From contig NW_024748870.1 in NCBI RefSeq assembly GCF_018991925.1, forward strand, positions 638,187-702,186: a stretch of 64,000 nt of DNA, written 5' to 3'. Below are positions 10,696-20,891 of this stretch, piece by piece. The notes under the pieces are model-generated. The model ran no database searches, had not been told where the DNA came from, and was given only the letters and a program-made list of their open reading frames with translations. The stretch's first letter is position 1, and each line of letters opens with the position of its first letter. A program made the position numbers and the translations under genes. This DNA comes from Homarus americanus. Its lineage: Eukaryota > Arthropoda > Malacostraca > Decapoda > Nephropidae.

Positions 10696-11498
10696 TGATA
10701 CGCCGTCTCTTAATTTACTTTAATATCCAGGTTCTAGGCGTAACCAAACAAAAAAGTGGAGTAAATTAAAAGGGAATAAAAATAAATAAAGTAAACCTTT
10801 AAGAATTTAATTAAATTAAATATTAACACAATAAAGAGCCTCGTAGGCTGTCACAACAAATTGATTCACTATCGAAACCTTTAAGATACAAATGATACTA
10901 AGCATTTAAACATCAAAAGAACTGCTTAAATATATAGAATAAAAATAAAGCACTGGATTACATAAACACTACATAAACATATAAAATAACGAACACTGAA
11001 ATTAACTAACGTGAAACAACACTGAATTACTTAAATGTAACTAAGCAAGCACTGATGGACACATAAGAGACATAAATAGGTACTCACATAGATATACCAC
11101 ATTGTTGGTGACAGGAACAACACAGAAATAAAATGAAGTATAAGTAACAGGTGACAAGTGTCACTCAAAAGAACGTGAACTGAATGACAAGGACGACTGG
11201 ACTCAACTCAGTCTACTGGTGGGTCCTATATATAAGGTCGGCTCCCGCCACTCCTGTGAAACATGGGTCGTTTAACGATGCAGATGGTCGTTAGAGAAAC
11301 AAAGAATGCTTGTTCAATACTAAATAAAGAAATAAGATGGGCTTGAACAAATAATGACAGTTAAAACCTTAACAGCACAGGGTAAGGTGATTAGAATATA
11401 TAATAGTAAATTTAACACATCATTACAGGAATAATATGGAACAACATTGAAGCATGTTATAAAAAAAAATAATAGAAAAATACGACACGGTCGTAACA
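10696..11498 (-). repeat. downstream (3') LTR of the gypsy element
   Basis: 803 bp. In element sense it starts TGTTACGACCGTGTCG and ends at 10696 with a mutated terminal CGTATCA. It is highly similar to 14410-15200. Confidence 0.92.
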
Positions 11499-11559
11499 CT
11501 TCCCCCCATAAAATAAAATTTTGCTTGCACAAATTTTGATATGACATAAGTGTTCTGAC

Positions 11560-12304
11560 ACTTTAAAGTCCAACAAAAAATATTACCCTTCTTCAACAAA
11601 TCAGTAAGGGGTAGCGCCAACTCGGCAAAATTACAAATATATCTCCGGTAATAACCCACACAACCCAAAAATCTGAGGACTTGTCGTTTGTTACATGGAA
11701 CAGGTATCTAATAAATAGTGTCACACCTTGCTGTGGGAGGAACAAGTTTCCAACCCAATTACATGTCCCAGATACAAAAGTTGAGCACAAACAAATTCTG
11801 ACTTAGCAAAGTTTATAACAAGTCATACAATTCTAACTCAGTGAAGAGAGCGTCTAGCTGACATAAATGGTCTGACCAAGTGTCAGAAAAAATTACAACA
11901 TCATCTAAATATACTACACAACCAGGCCAATTGGCTGTGACTTGTGACATCAGCCTTTGAAAGGTGGCAGGGGCATTGCAAAGCCCGAAAGGCATAACAT
12001 TAAATTTATAGGTCTTACCTAATGTCACAAAACTGGAGATGTCCTTAGCACGACGGGTCAATGGTACTTGCCAAAACCCTCGAAGGCAATCAATCTTAGA
12101 GAGGAACTTGGCGTTCCCGATTGCTTCGATGCAGTCGTCGACTCTTGGTAGAGGGAAGCTGTCCTTGCTGGTGACGGCGTTGACCTTGCGGAAGTCGATG
12201 CAGAATCGAAGAGTGCCGTCCTTCTGTACTAGAGTGACTGGTGAGCACCACTCGCTGATAGGGAGCCTGCTTGATAGGCTTAGCAGGACCAACGTCAATA
12301 TCAT
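11560..12304 (-). pseudogene. gypsy reverse transcriptase (with start of connection)
   Basis: The frame 12304-11813 encodes CSPVTLVQKDGTLRFCIDFRK, SKIDCLRGFWQVPL, MPFGLCNAPATFQR and the catalytic YLDD, which are RT blocks 1-5 of Ty3/gypsy. Downstream, MGCVGYYRRYICNFAELALPL (11668 onward) is the conserved segment that follows the RT domain. Frameshifts separate the pieces. Only about 60 bp lie between this and the downstream LTR, so RNase H has been deleted. Confidence 0.9.
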
Positions 12305-12609
12305 GCACTACGGCAGTGGTACAGCCAGGACTGTCTTGGAAGACAGGAGGATGTTCTAGGATGGCGGCCAGCACGTCAGCTCTCTGGTGTCCCGGTAGAC
12401 GCTGTAGTTTCTCTTGCAACTCCACGGAGTTGGACTGCCAAACCCTGACTGATGACAGGGCGAGTGGACTTGCCCCTTCTTTTCCCTCTTCTTTCTCACC
12501 GTCTACCAAGAAACTGTCAACGGCACACATGGGAACTGGATCATCAGCAACATTTGGGGTTGCTGGACGTGTATGGTACAGCTTGATGGTGTTGACGTGA
12601 CATAAGCGC

Positions 12610-13480
12610 TGTAGTCGGCGCCTGTCAGGGGTAGAGATAATATAATTCGTAGGGCTTACCTTCTTCACCACTCTATATGGCCCACTGAACTTCGTATGGA
12701 GCGGCTGTCCATGTCTCGGCAAGAGAATGAGTACTTTATCTCCTATCTGGAACTCTGGGTCTGGCATGCTTGTCGTACCATGTCTTGGTCTTGGACTTCG
12801 ACTGCTGTAAGTGGTCTGTGGCAAGGCTCCAACAACTTGGAAGCTTCTCTCTAACATCTACTAAACTTAATACGCTAATGTTCTCTTCACTACTACCTAA
12901 CAATGAACTATTCCCAACTCTGTTAGGGCTTCCTTGAAAACTTTTCCTACAAAATATGAAGCACAGTCCGTTTGAACACGGTACGGCAACCCAAAGCGAC
13001 TAAACAGGTCAAGCAAACATTTAACAAGGGCCTTAGCAGTAACTTTCCTAAGAGGTACAGCATGCAAGTACCTAGTGGAGGTATCAATGACTGTAAATAA
13101 ATATTCAAACCCACTAGAAGTTTTAGGCAGAGGGCATACAATGTCACACTGTACTGTTGTAAAGGGCTCAGGTACGTGAGGTACTCTTACAAGTGAAAAA
13201 GGTGGAATAGCCTGATTGGCTTTGCCTACCTTTTGACATAAATGACAGTAATTACAATATTTAGTGACATCTCTCCTCATACCTGGCCAATAGAACTTTC
13301 TGGCCAGCCTGATGAACGTCTTTCGGACACCTTAATGTCCAGAAAAGCGACCGTCATGGGCCAGAGCTAGAACATGTTGTCTGTAAGTGTGTGGGAGAAC
13401 TATTTGAGTGACAGACGCCCAGTCCGCGTCTTCCTCTGACATAGTCGGTGGGAGCCAGCGGCGGCACAAAACACCGTCTT
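12610..13480 (-). pseudogene. gypsy integrase, upstream of RT
   Basis: The N-terminal HHCC zinc finger begins in the preceding frame (HTYRQHVLALAHD...GH, about 13410-13335), has an in-frame stop near 13333, and continues in 13280-12897 with YCNYCHLCQ. The catalytic core follows with CDIVCPLP (first Asp) and the TDCASYF region (second Asp; the usual Gly/Gln after it is changed). The GPY/F-type C-terminal domain (KVLILLP...TKFSGPYRVVKKVS...YIISTPDRRR) is at 12770-12600. The integrase is complete in domain content but disabled. Its place before RT is the notable feature. Confidence 0.88.
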
Positions 13481-13639
13481 GACTGAAATATCGCGTGGTA
13501 GGGCCTGATTCATTGGCAGGATCGGACACCACGTCAAACAAGAGCCATAATGAATCGTCTTGCTCTTGCGCAGCTATTAAAGCAACTCTCCCGGTCACAG
13601 CATTAACTGCGGAAGAAATGTCTTGGGAAGCAATTGGGT

Positions 13640-14384
13640 TAGCAAAAAGTCCTTCTAAGGACAGTGAATCATCTACATCAGGAGTTACATTGTGATCATT
13701 AGTCATTAACATAAAACGAGTTACAGCACACAAAGGGAAAACACCGGGCATATCATCTTCAAGCTGTTGCAGCAAATCGTTACCGAGTATGAGGTCCACT
13801 CTCTAGCAACAAGGAGACTTGACACATACTAAAACAGGCAGCTCGTGCACACAGGCTACGTTTAGCTATCCCTGAAAAACCAAAGGAGCTGCACCTTTAC
13901 CCCAAAGGGCGCCCAAAACGACGTTTTGTCAGTCTTCCTCGCCGCAACAACACTCTCTTTGATGAGAGTTTGGAGACAACCCGAGTCTCTCAAAATAGTG
14001 ACTGGTGTTTCGACACCATCAACTTCTACCGTGCCTTGTGACAAAAATGGACGAAAGGTACCAACGTCTGGGTCCTTCGCAAAACTCTCCTGGAAAAGAT
14101 CAAAGTCTCGTGAGGCGAGAACCGAAACAACACTCTCTCGTGCTTCACCTTATTTGGCTGCAGCCTTGTCCAACAAAAATCCGCCTTATGACCCGGCTTT
14201 CCACAGAAACTATAAGTATATTAGAAAAATAGGACGCCCCATTAGGTGGCGAACGAGTCCAGCTCCTCCTGTCATGCACAAAATTATTATTCACAAAATT
14301 ACCATTGTTAGTCCTACCATGCCTCAAAACAAATCCATCAGCATGCTTAGAAAAAAAATATCGCAAGTGTCAAAAGGTCGTTAG
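13640..14384 (-). pseudogene. gypsy gag zinc knuckle and aspartic protease
   Basis: At about 14215-14170 the minus strand reads FCGKPGHKADFC, a CCHC knuckle whose first Cys is not evident. The protease follows at 14044-13862 with ILRDSGC, containing the catalytic D-S-G, and after a frameshift LILGNDLL, the protease C-terminal ILG motif. Only about 170 bp separate the upstream LTR from the knuckle, so capsid is missing. Confidence 0.8.
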
Positions 14385-14409
14385 TGTATCCTGGCAAGGT
14401 CGCCAAAAC

Positions 14410-15200
14410 TGTTACGCCGTCTCTTAATTTACTTTAATATCCAGGTTCTAGGCGTAACCAAACAAAAAAGTGAAGTAAATTAAAAGGGAATAAAAATAAA
14501 TAAAGTAAACCTTTAAGAATTTAATTAAATTAAATATTAACACAATAAAGAGCCTCGTAGGCTGTCACAACAAATTGATTCACTATCGAAACCTTTAAGA
14601 CACAAATCGAAACATCAAAAGAACTGCTTAAATATATAGAATAAAAATAAAGCACTGGATTACGTTAACACTACATAAACACATAAAATAACTAACACTG
14701 AAATTAACTAACGTGAACCAACACTGAATTACTTAAATGTAACTAAGCAAGCACTGATGGACACATAAGAGACATAAATAGGTACTCACATAGATATACC
14801 ACATTGTTGGTGACAGGAACAACACAGAAATAAAATGAAGTATAAGTAACAGGTGACAAGTGTCACTCAAAAGAACGTGAACTGAATGACAAGGAGGACT
14901 GGACTCAATTCCGCCTGCTGGTGGGTCCTATATATAAGGTCGGCTCCCGCCACTCCTGTGAAACATGGGTCGTTTAACAATGCAGATGGTCGTTAGAGAA
15001 ACAAAGAATGCTTGTTACAATACTAAATAAAGAAATATGATGGGCTTGAACAAATAATGACAGTTAAAACCTTAACAGCACAGGGTAAGATGACTAGAAT
15101 ATATAATAGTAAATTTAACACATCATTACAGGAATAATATGAAACAACATTGAATCATGTTATAAAAAAATTAATAGAAAAATACGACACGGTCGTAACA
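14410..15200 (-). repeat. upstream (5') LTR of the gypsy element
   Basis: 791 bp. It starts TGTTACGACCGTGTCG and ends GACGGCGTAACA in element sense. It lacks a short segment present in the other LTR near 10890. Confidence 0.92.
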
Positions 15201-15309
15201 CCGGGCAAAGCCTGTGTGTTGTTGTGCACACGGGGGTGGTTGGCGGCAGTCAGAGTCTGGCGCCGGTAGCTAGTAGGTGGTTGGTAGTGGCGGGTGCGGT
15301 ACGCTCACC

Positions 15310-15780
15310 ATGGTGTGTCGCAGGAATAATCGCCGGACAGTTAAAGCGAAGAGCATAGCGTTGTGTACTATAATAATTGCTGCTATGTGCAAAAAGAAGA
15401 ACCAAATGCAGAAAACGGAATGGTACAAAGAGTGGTTAGGTCGAAGAAAAGTATTGTGAAGTCATGCCACGATTTTACGTGAACTGCAAGATGGACAAGA
15501 TGGACATGAGCAAGACTTCACCAATTACATGAGAATGGACCCAACACCTTTGACAAACTTCTAGGGAAAATAGAACCATATATAAAAAAACAGGATATCA
15601 ATATGAGGGAGAGTATATCTGCAGAGGCTCGTCTAGAGGCAATGCTCATATATCTTTCAACTGGGTGCACCTACACGTCACTTCAGTATAGAACAAGGAT
15701 ATCAAAACAAAGTTTGTCTCGCATAATACCTGCAACTTGTCAAGCCATGTATGAATTACTCAAGGAAGATTACTTGCAGG
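15310..15780 (+). pseudogene. HARBI1-like Harbinger transposase, N-terminal fragment
   Basis: HARBI1-type nucleases are DDE transposases of PIF/Harbinger elements. The first piece starts at the ATG at 15310 and includes WYKEWLGRR. A frameshift near 15460 leads to HATILRELQDG and then TNYMRMDP. The piece from 15603 reads SISAEARLEAMLIYLSTG...SLQYRTRISKQSLSRIIP, the conserved N-terminal helical block of the family. The coding sequence stops at DYLQ followed by a GTGAG donor-like site at 15780. No DDE region follows before the right TIR, so the second exon is deleted or unrecognisable. Confidence 0.82.
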
Positions 15781-16155
15781 TGAGATTTGTAATACATAAA
15801 AATTCATTGAATAATGTTAGAATTATGATATGCATAGACAGGAAGCTATGGGACTAGAGTGAGGAGAGCGGCAGGAACGAAGAACACACACGAATGTCCT
15901 CATTACATAATACATAAACAATCTCCCCTTTATTGTCACGCCAATAATGTACATTGCATAAACTTATTTGGTTATACACTGGACATCTGGACCGAGCTGG
16001 GAACATATATGTATCACATTTGCAGTACTTAAAGTCGTCGCTCCATATCTGGCAGCAAACCACCAGGCAGGCTGACCATGATTTCGCTCAACGACGGGCA
16101 CGGGCACTCCACTGGTTTGCCCGCCAATTTTGTCCGATAACTGGCATTTAGCGCG
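15781..16155. other. Harbinger internal non-coding sequence
   Basis: After the transposase fragment there is about 375 bp with no coding similarity. It probably consists of the remaining intron and subterminal sequence. Confidence 0.5.
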
Positions 16156-16181
16156 TGCTCGATCGTGTGGACGGGCCTTTA

Positions 16182-16540
16182 AATGAGCAGATGCTTCACT
16201 CTCGTTATCCCATAGAAAAGAGTAATAGTATAATAATACCTTTTCAATAAGAAAATCCATACCCACTATAAACCTAAAGATGTCTCCTGTCACTACAATA
16301 ACATGATTATACGATTGCAATCAAAGCCAACACTAATAGGTTGAACGGGAGACATGTGACCATCTTCATTGTGACATATCAATCTACCTGTCGTAACACC
16401 CTCGCTTATGTCCAAACGATCCATAGGAAAGGGCAATTCGTAATTTTTTTTTTATTCCAAGAATATATCCATACGTATTGGGTTATCAGCGATGACATTT
16501 TTTCATTAGGAGGTTGATTAAAAATATTTTCTTCAATTAA
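16182..16540 (-). pseudogene. 5' continuation of the viral polymerase block
   Basis: AT-rich minus-strand open pieces with a frame change near 16320 run up to the TTA at the right Harbinger end. When the transposon and one TTA copy are ignored, the reading frame stays open across the insertion point and ends at a stop near 10507. The transposon therefore split a once continuous coding region. This segment shows no firm motif and would be the N-terminal extension before Exo I. An acidic Glu-run ORF ends at 16542 just upstream. Confidence 0.5.
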
Positions 16541-16639
16541 CTTATATAAACTCTTCTTCTTCCTCCTCCTCCAAGACTTCTATATCTATATTGTCATCAT
16601 TGGTATTTATATCTTCATTTCCAACTTTATTCTTGATGT

Positions 16640-17150
16640 AGATATACCCGTTTCCCCGGTGGTCACCTCTTCCGCTTACACCGCCATTGGGGTCTTGTTG
16701 AAGCTCTGTAAGCATGTCTGCCTGATGCGGGGCTCCACTGCAGATTTTTCGTTCGGGGTTTATTCCCGTAACCTTATATCTGCCAAGGTTAATCAGCAAG
16801 GCAGCAAGGCGGTGGTTGGTAGGCGCCAGGACGTGTCCACATCCTAGTGGTCCTGTGTGCCATCCCTCTGGGGCCCACTGCTACTCCGAAATCCCCTGCT
16901 GATCTAGCCTGGGCCCACGAGGCACCCAGTTACTGTGTGTTGCCACGAGGAGGCACAGCAGGAATCTTGATGTTGAAGAGGCTGTGTACTGGCAAGGGAA
17001 AACTTATGCAAGTTGCTTCCCGGTTCACCACGAGGGCTAGTCAGCAGCGGCAGCTGAAAGCGAGAGGGAATAAGCAGTGCTTGCACCTTAACACTAACAT
17101 AATGCTGCTACTCTAGACGCATTTCACCACCCTGTGTGTGGCTACACTAT
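16640..17150. repeat. dispersed repeat (shared with 27.65 and 31.0 kb)
   Basis: Positions about 16855-16955 (ggggcccactg...tgtgttgccacgag) recur at about 27650-27735. Positions about 16955-17140 (gcacagcagga...ccaccctgtgtg) recur at about 30997-31190. The two halves are adjacent here and separate elsewhere. The short ORF they contain is similar in both copies but has no known domain. The element type is unknown. Confidence 0.7.
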
Positions 17151-17614
17151 ACAGTACATGTTAACAAAATACAGAGGTTAATGAAGCGGAAAAATATTGG
17201 TTAGCAGAAGAAAAAAAAACAGGAGTTGATCACTACTATGCAGGATTGGTATACAGATTATGAACCAAAGGATGTTGATAGCTTTTGTGATGATTTATTA
17301 CATATTATTGATTCTATTTTGACAAGTAAGTGCAGTTATAAAGGAAACATAAATAATGGGAAACGTAATATGCATGTTAATGACAAATTGGTTCAGGGCT
17401 GGATTAAACTCCTTAGAAAGGTGCAAAGAGAATGGAGTGCAATGTAAAGGCCTGGGACTTAGGGCTAGAAATCCCTTGCCAGCCTAATCAGGATCTTATA
17501 AGAGGAAAGTCAAGAACCATGGTTTTTTCGAGGGATGGTAAACAACCATTAGAGATTGACATCTCTTTACTATGAAAATAATACAAAAACTGACACCACA
17601 CACACAAATATCAA

Positions 17615-17791
17615 ATAACAATTAAGGGAGTCAAACAATTAAAGGAGTCAAACAATTAAGGGAATCAAACAATTAAGGGGGTCAAACAATTATGGGAGTC
17701 AACAATTAAAAAAGCTAAACAATTAAAGAAGCTAAACAATTAAGCGAATCAAACAATTACAGGAGTCAAACAATTACGAGAATCAAACAAT
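17615..17791 (+). repeat. 17-bp minisatellite
   Basis: About ten units of ACAATTAAGGGAGTCAA with variants, including a run of AAAGCTA-type units. Confidence 0.9.
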
Positions 17792-18577
17792 GTATAGGAT
17801 TTTTACTACGGCGACAGGCTGGTGGAAAGTCCTGGTAGAGCGGTGATCCGCGCCTGCTCCAAAGGGCGTCCGTCAGGCAGTTTTTCTGACGGCGCCGGCG
17901 TTGGTGGGCGAGGGTCTTGTCACACAGGAGAAACGCCAGGGCACGGACGGGAGATAGGGCGTGGAGGAAATGGCAATGACGTGGCAGCCGCTGTAGTAGC
18001 CGGGGTAGGTATCCGGAGATTGACAGCCATATAGTAAAGGTCTGGGGAATCAGTCCACGAGTCCAAGACCTCAGATGAGAACACAACCATAATTTGAACG
18101 AGCAGCGGGGAAGTGCAGCTGTGGTGCTGGATGGGTAGTGTCTGATATGTCACGAGGCGACGTTCTCACCTCCGTCTACCCCCCCCTCCCCCAAATGGGG
18201 GACGCGAACAAGCAAACGAGCTGCGGGTAACCATCCTGCTCGTTACAGCCCTGACATGCAAATCCAAATGATAATGAAATCAAGGAAGTACTGAAAGAAA
18301 CTGCAAAAATATGTAGTGAATCAAGCAGGAGGCAAGGAAGAAATACTGGACAGACGTTTTAGTGAAAATCGCTAAAGGCAAGAGCTTGTGTGACATATGG
18401 AAGGACGTGAATAAAGTGTGAGGTGTTCTTAAACTTAACTTACCCAGCGAGGAGGCTAGTTTATTGGGCATCCCCTTGCATCCATTGCAAAGTGAAGTGC
18501 AAGAGCGTTTACAGCACCCTACAGGGAAGCATGCATAGTTCATGCTTATCTTCATGCCTCATGCATTAAGGGCGTAA

Positions 18578-18958
18578 ATGCGAAACACTCTACATATATA
18601 TTATGATGGATCAGTATTAATTAACGGTCAAGCGGGATGTGTTGTTCTTATAAGGGAATATTTTATCAATGAGTGTTACGCAGATGAAGTAGTTTGTAAA
18701 ATAATTAGAAACAACACGTCGTTCACGCTGGCTGAACTACACGCAATTTGTGAAGGATTTCAACTTGATATAGAGAAATGTAAAGAAACATATATTTTTG
18801 TTGATACTAAAAGTGCATTGAAGGCTTTGCAGAGTAAAAATCTATTAAACTTTCATATTGTTAATATCTGCAAAAGACTGGTCAAAGTAATGCAAGATGT
18901 GGAAATGCACAGTGCAGTTTGTATGGATTCCATCACATATGGGGATACATTTAATTGA
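18578..18958 (+). pseudogene. LINE RNase H domain fragment
   Basis: The 126-codon open frame is an RNase H type I domain. DGS carries the first Asp, LAELHAI the catalytic Glu, and FVDTKSAL the second Asp. The frame ends before the C-terminal H-x-G-N-E/D-A-D block. ADKLA-like sequence appears in the next frame just after 18958, indicating a frameshift. Confidence 0.75.
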
Positions 18959-19640
18959 AATGGCTGACAAATTGGCCTGAAAAGCTACAGAAAAGTTGTA
19001 TATAGATAATGTTAACAATGTAATTATTAGAATGATAAAGAGGTGAAAATAAAAGAAAAAGGAAAGAATGGGAAAAAGCAGGAAGAGAAGTGATTGCCTT
19101 ATGTAGCGAGAGTTTTCAGTATTATTTGTATGTTTTACAAAGCGCCAATGTAACTTACGGGGCTAACTTACCATATTTTTATACTGGCAGAAAAGTGGAG
19201 GGATGGTTCAACCTTGTCAACTGTGTTATCATAGGGATGTATTTACACTACAACATTCTGTAATAGAATGTGAAAAATCCAACCATACAGGAGCAGTGAG
19301 ATCACTACTTTAAAGAAACAAGTTTGTTGTATGATTAATAATGGAAAGATTAAAATAATTCTTGCAATGAATAAAAATTTTGCTCCAAGGATAATATGAC
19401 ATTTAACTTTGTATAAGATTACATTATCTGTTCTTTTAATTTAGTACAGTGTTCATATCAAAATTAATTATTTCATCACTGTAAAAATAATTATTGTATT
19501 AACATTTATTACTTTTTGTAAGCCCCAGAAGGGGATGGCAAAGGTGAGGGTGGGAGTAGTATACTACGCTGTCCTTTTGATGTACAAGTATTATTGTCAA
19601 TCAAGTATTTCAATCTCAATTTCAATTTCCAAATGAAACG

Positions 19641-20882
19641 GATCCCGGGCAAATGAGTAACCCAACACTTCACTTTGAATAGCCTAAAGCAAATTACCTA
19701 TCAGACAACTCGTTACCACGTGAAAATACTCGCACCCACTTTGAAGATATTTTTATCCAAAGAATAATATTATAAATAAATAGTCAAATAAAAAACAAAT
19801 AACTATACCAAGAAATACTTATTGAACTGTATTAAACAAAAATAAAAACGGGAAATAATTTAGAGACTATATGGGTGGAGACAAGTGATAGTAGAGGAAC
19901 TCTTGTTCTTGATCATATTCAGATCACCGGAATAACAAGTGGTAAAGATTTATACCTATGCTTACATTTTGGAAGCTTTGGTATAGATTATAAACTTTAT
20001 CTTACATTTTATTCAAGTTAGGTAATCTCAACGTGAGCCTCAGGTCCGGTTATTAATGGCCAGTGGTTAATTACAAAGTTGATATCAAAAGAATTACTTA
20101 AATCCACTAGGAGGCAATAGCATTATAGTTGGTAATCTGAACATTAACTTGAACGAATTAGGAAATATCAGCATTCATAGCTCGAGGAAGATTGCTTACT
20201 TAATATAATAGCATGGGGGTGGGGCAGACCTCTGCCTTACCACCAGGGCTGGGACCCCCACCCCCGCAACCAACCTGCAACCAACCACTATCCACCCCTA
20301 AAGACTCATTTGAATTGCGATAGCTTAAGAACTTGCAATTCGATATATCCTTATCATTCCACCTCTAATGTTTGCCATGCTTAACTTTTCCTTGAACATG
20401 AAAACTGAGACTTACAGGATATTGTCACGGCCACTAATGAATGACCTTCCTCTTTCGGCAGTGCTCCAACTCCTACACCCATTACTCAGACTCATGTTCT
20501 GAAATAATGGCTTTGGTTAACAGACCAGGATCATGTAAACACTACTTGATACCTCTGGCTGGCAGTTGAAGGTCACATTTAATATACACTGTGGGAACAC
20601 ATCCAAGGATATTATTCACTATACTGTACAAATTGAGGCAGGACTGATAAATACTAATTGATAACAATTAACAACTAATATATTTACAATAAAACTAGAA
20701 TACAGACATTGACACTGCATGGCCCATTGGCCCAACTGATTTAATATTTTATCAATCTCAATCTCACAATATGGCTCTTCCTCCATTCACAGAAGTATCA
20801 CTTAGTATTCATCCTCACAGGTAGTAGGTAGTAGGCAGCCACCAAACATGCAGGTACTACCGCCTGGGAAGATGTTGGAAGC
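19641..20882. other. no gene recognised
   Basis: AT-rich, with a GC-rich island (20210-20285) and TAGTAGG/GCAGGTACTACC-type repetitive sequence at 20820-20870. No credible ORF. Confidence 0.6.
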
Positions 20883-20891
20883 ATAATGTAT
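20883..20891. repeat. 9-bp target duplication, left
   Basis: ATAATGTAT, identical to 23923-23931. Confidence 0.9.

Larger units (their letters stand above)
10696..15200 (-). mobile_element. Ty3/gypsy LTR retrotransposon, integrase before RT
   Basis: Two near-identical LTRs (14410-15200 upstream, 10696-11498 downstream in element sense) bracket gag zinc-knuckle, protease, integrase and reverse transcriptase remains, all on the minus strand. The target duplication is CCGG (10692-10695 and 15201-15204). The primer binding site after the upstream LTR reads TGGCGACCTTGCCAGGA. The polypurine tract before the downstream LTR is ATGGGGGGAAG. The domain order PR-IN-RT is the copia-like order known from Gmr1-type gypsy elements, not the usual PR-RT-RH-IN. 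RNase H is almost entirely lost and gag is mostly deleted. The LTRs differ by small indels and substitutions, so it is not recent. Confidence 0.92.
10644..16178 (+). mobile_element. PIF/Harbinger DNA transposon, interrupted by gypsy
   Basis: The termini 10644-10666 and 16156-16178 are 23-bp inverted repeats matching at 22 positions (AGsCCCGTCC...GATCGAGCA). The element is flanked by TTA on both sides, as PIF/Harbinger elements are. Without the nested retrotransposon it is about 1.0 kb and keeps only the N-terminal part of a HARBI1-type transposase on the plus strand (15310-15780). The catalytic part is missing, so it is an internally deleted copy. It sits inside the viral polymerase block, so it inserted after that block existed. 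Confidence 0.88.
17226..19640 (+). mobile_element. decayed I-type LINE with RNase H
   Basis: Plus-strand fragments occur in LINE order. An EN-RT linker-like piece is at 17226-17447. SSRRQGRKYWTDVL...KSLCDIWKDVNKV is at about 18310-18410. The RNase H domain is at 18578-18958 (IYYDGS, TLAELHAI, IFVDTKSALKAL carrying three catalytic acidic residues). A C-terminal region follows to about 19320. The RT domain itself is missing. The 3' end is a repeated TTTCAA-like tail (about 19600-19640). A minisatellite and unrelated GC-rich sequence (17620-18250) interrupt it. Confidence 0.7.
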
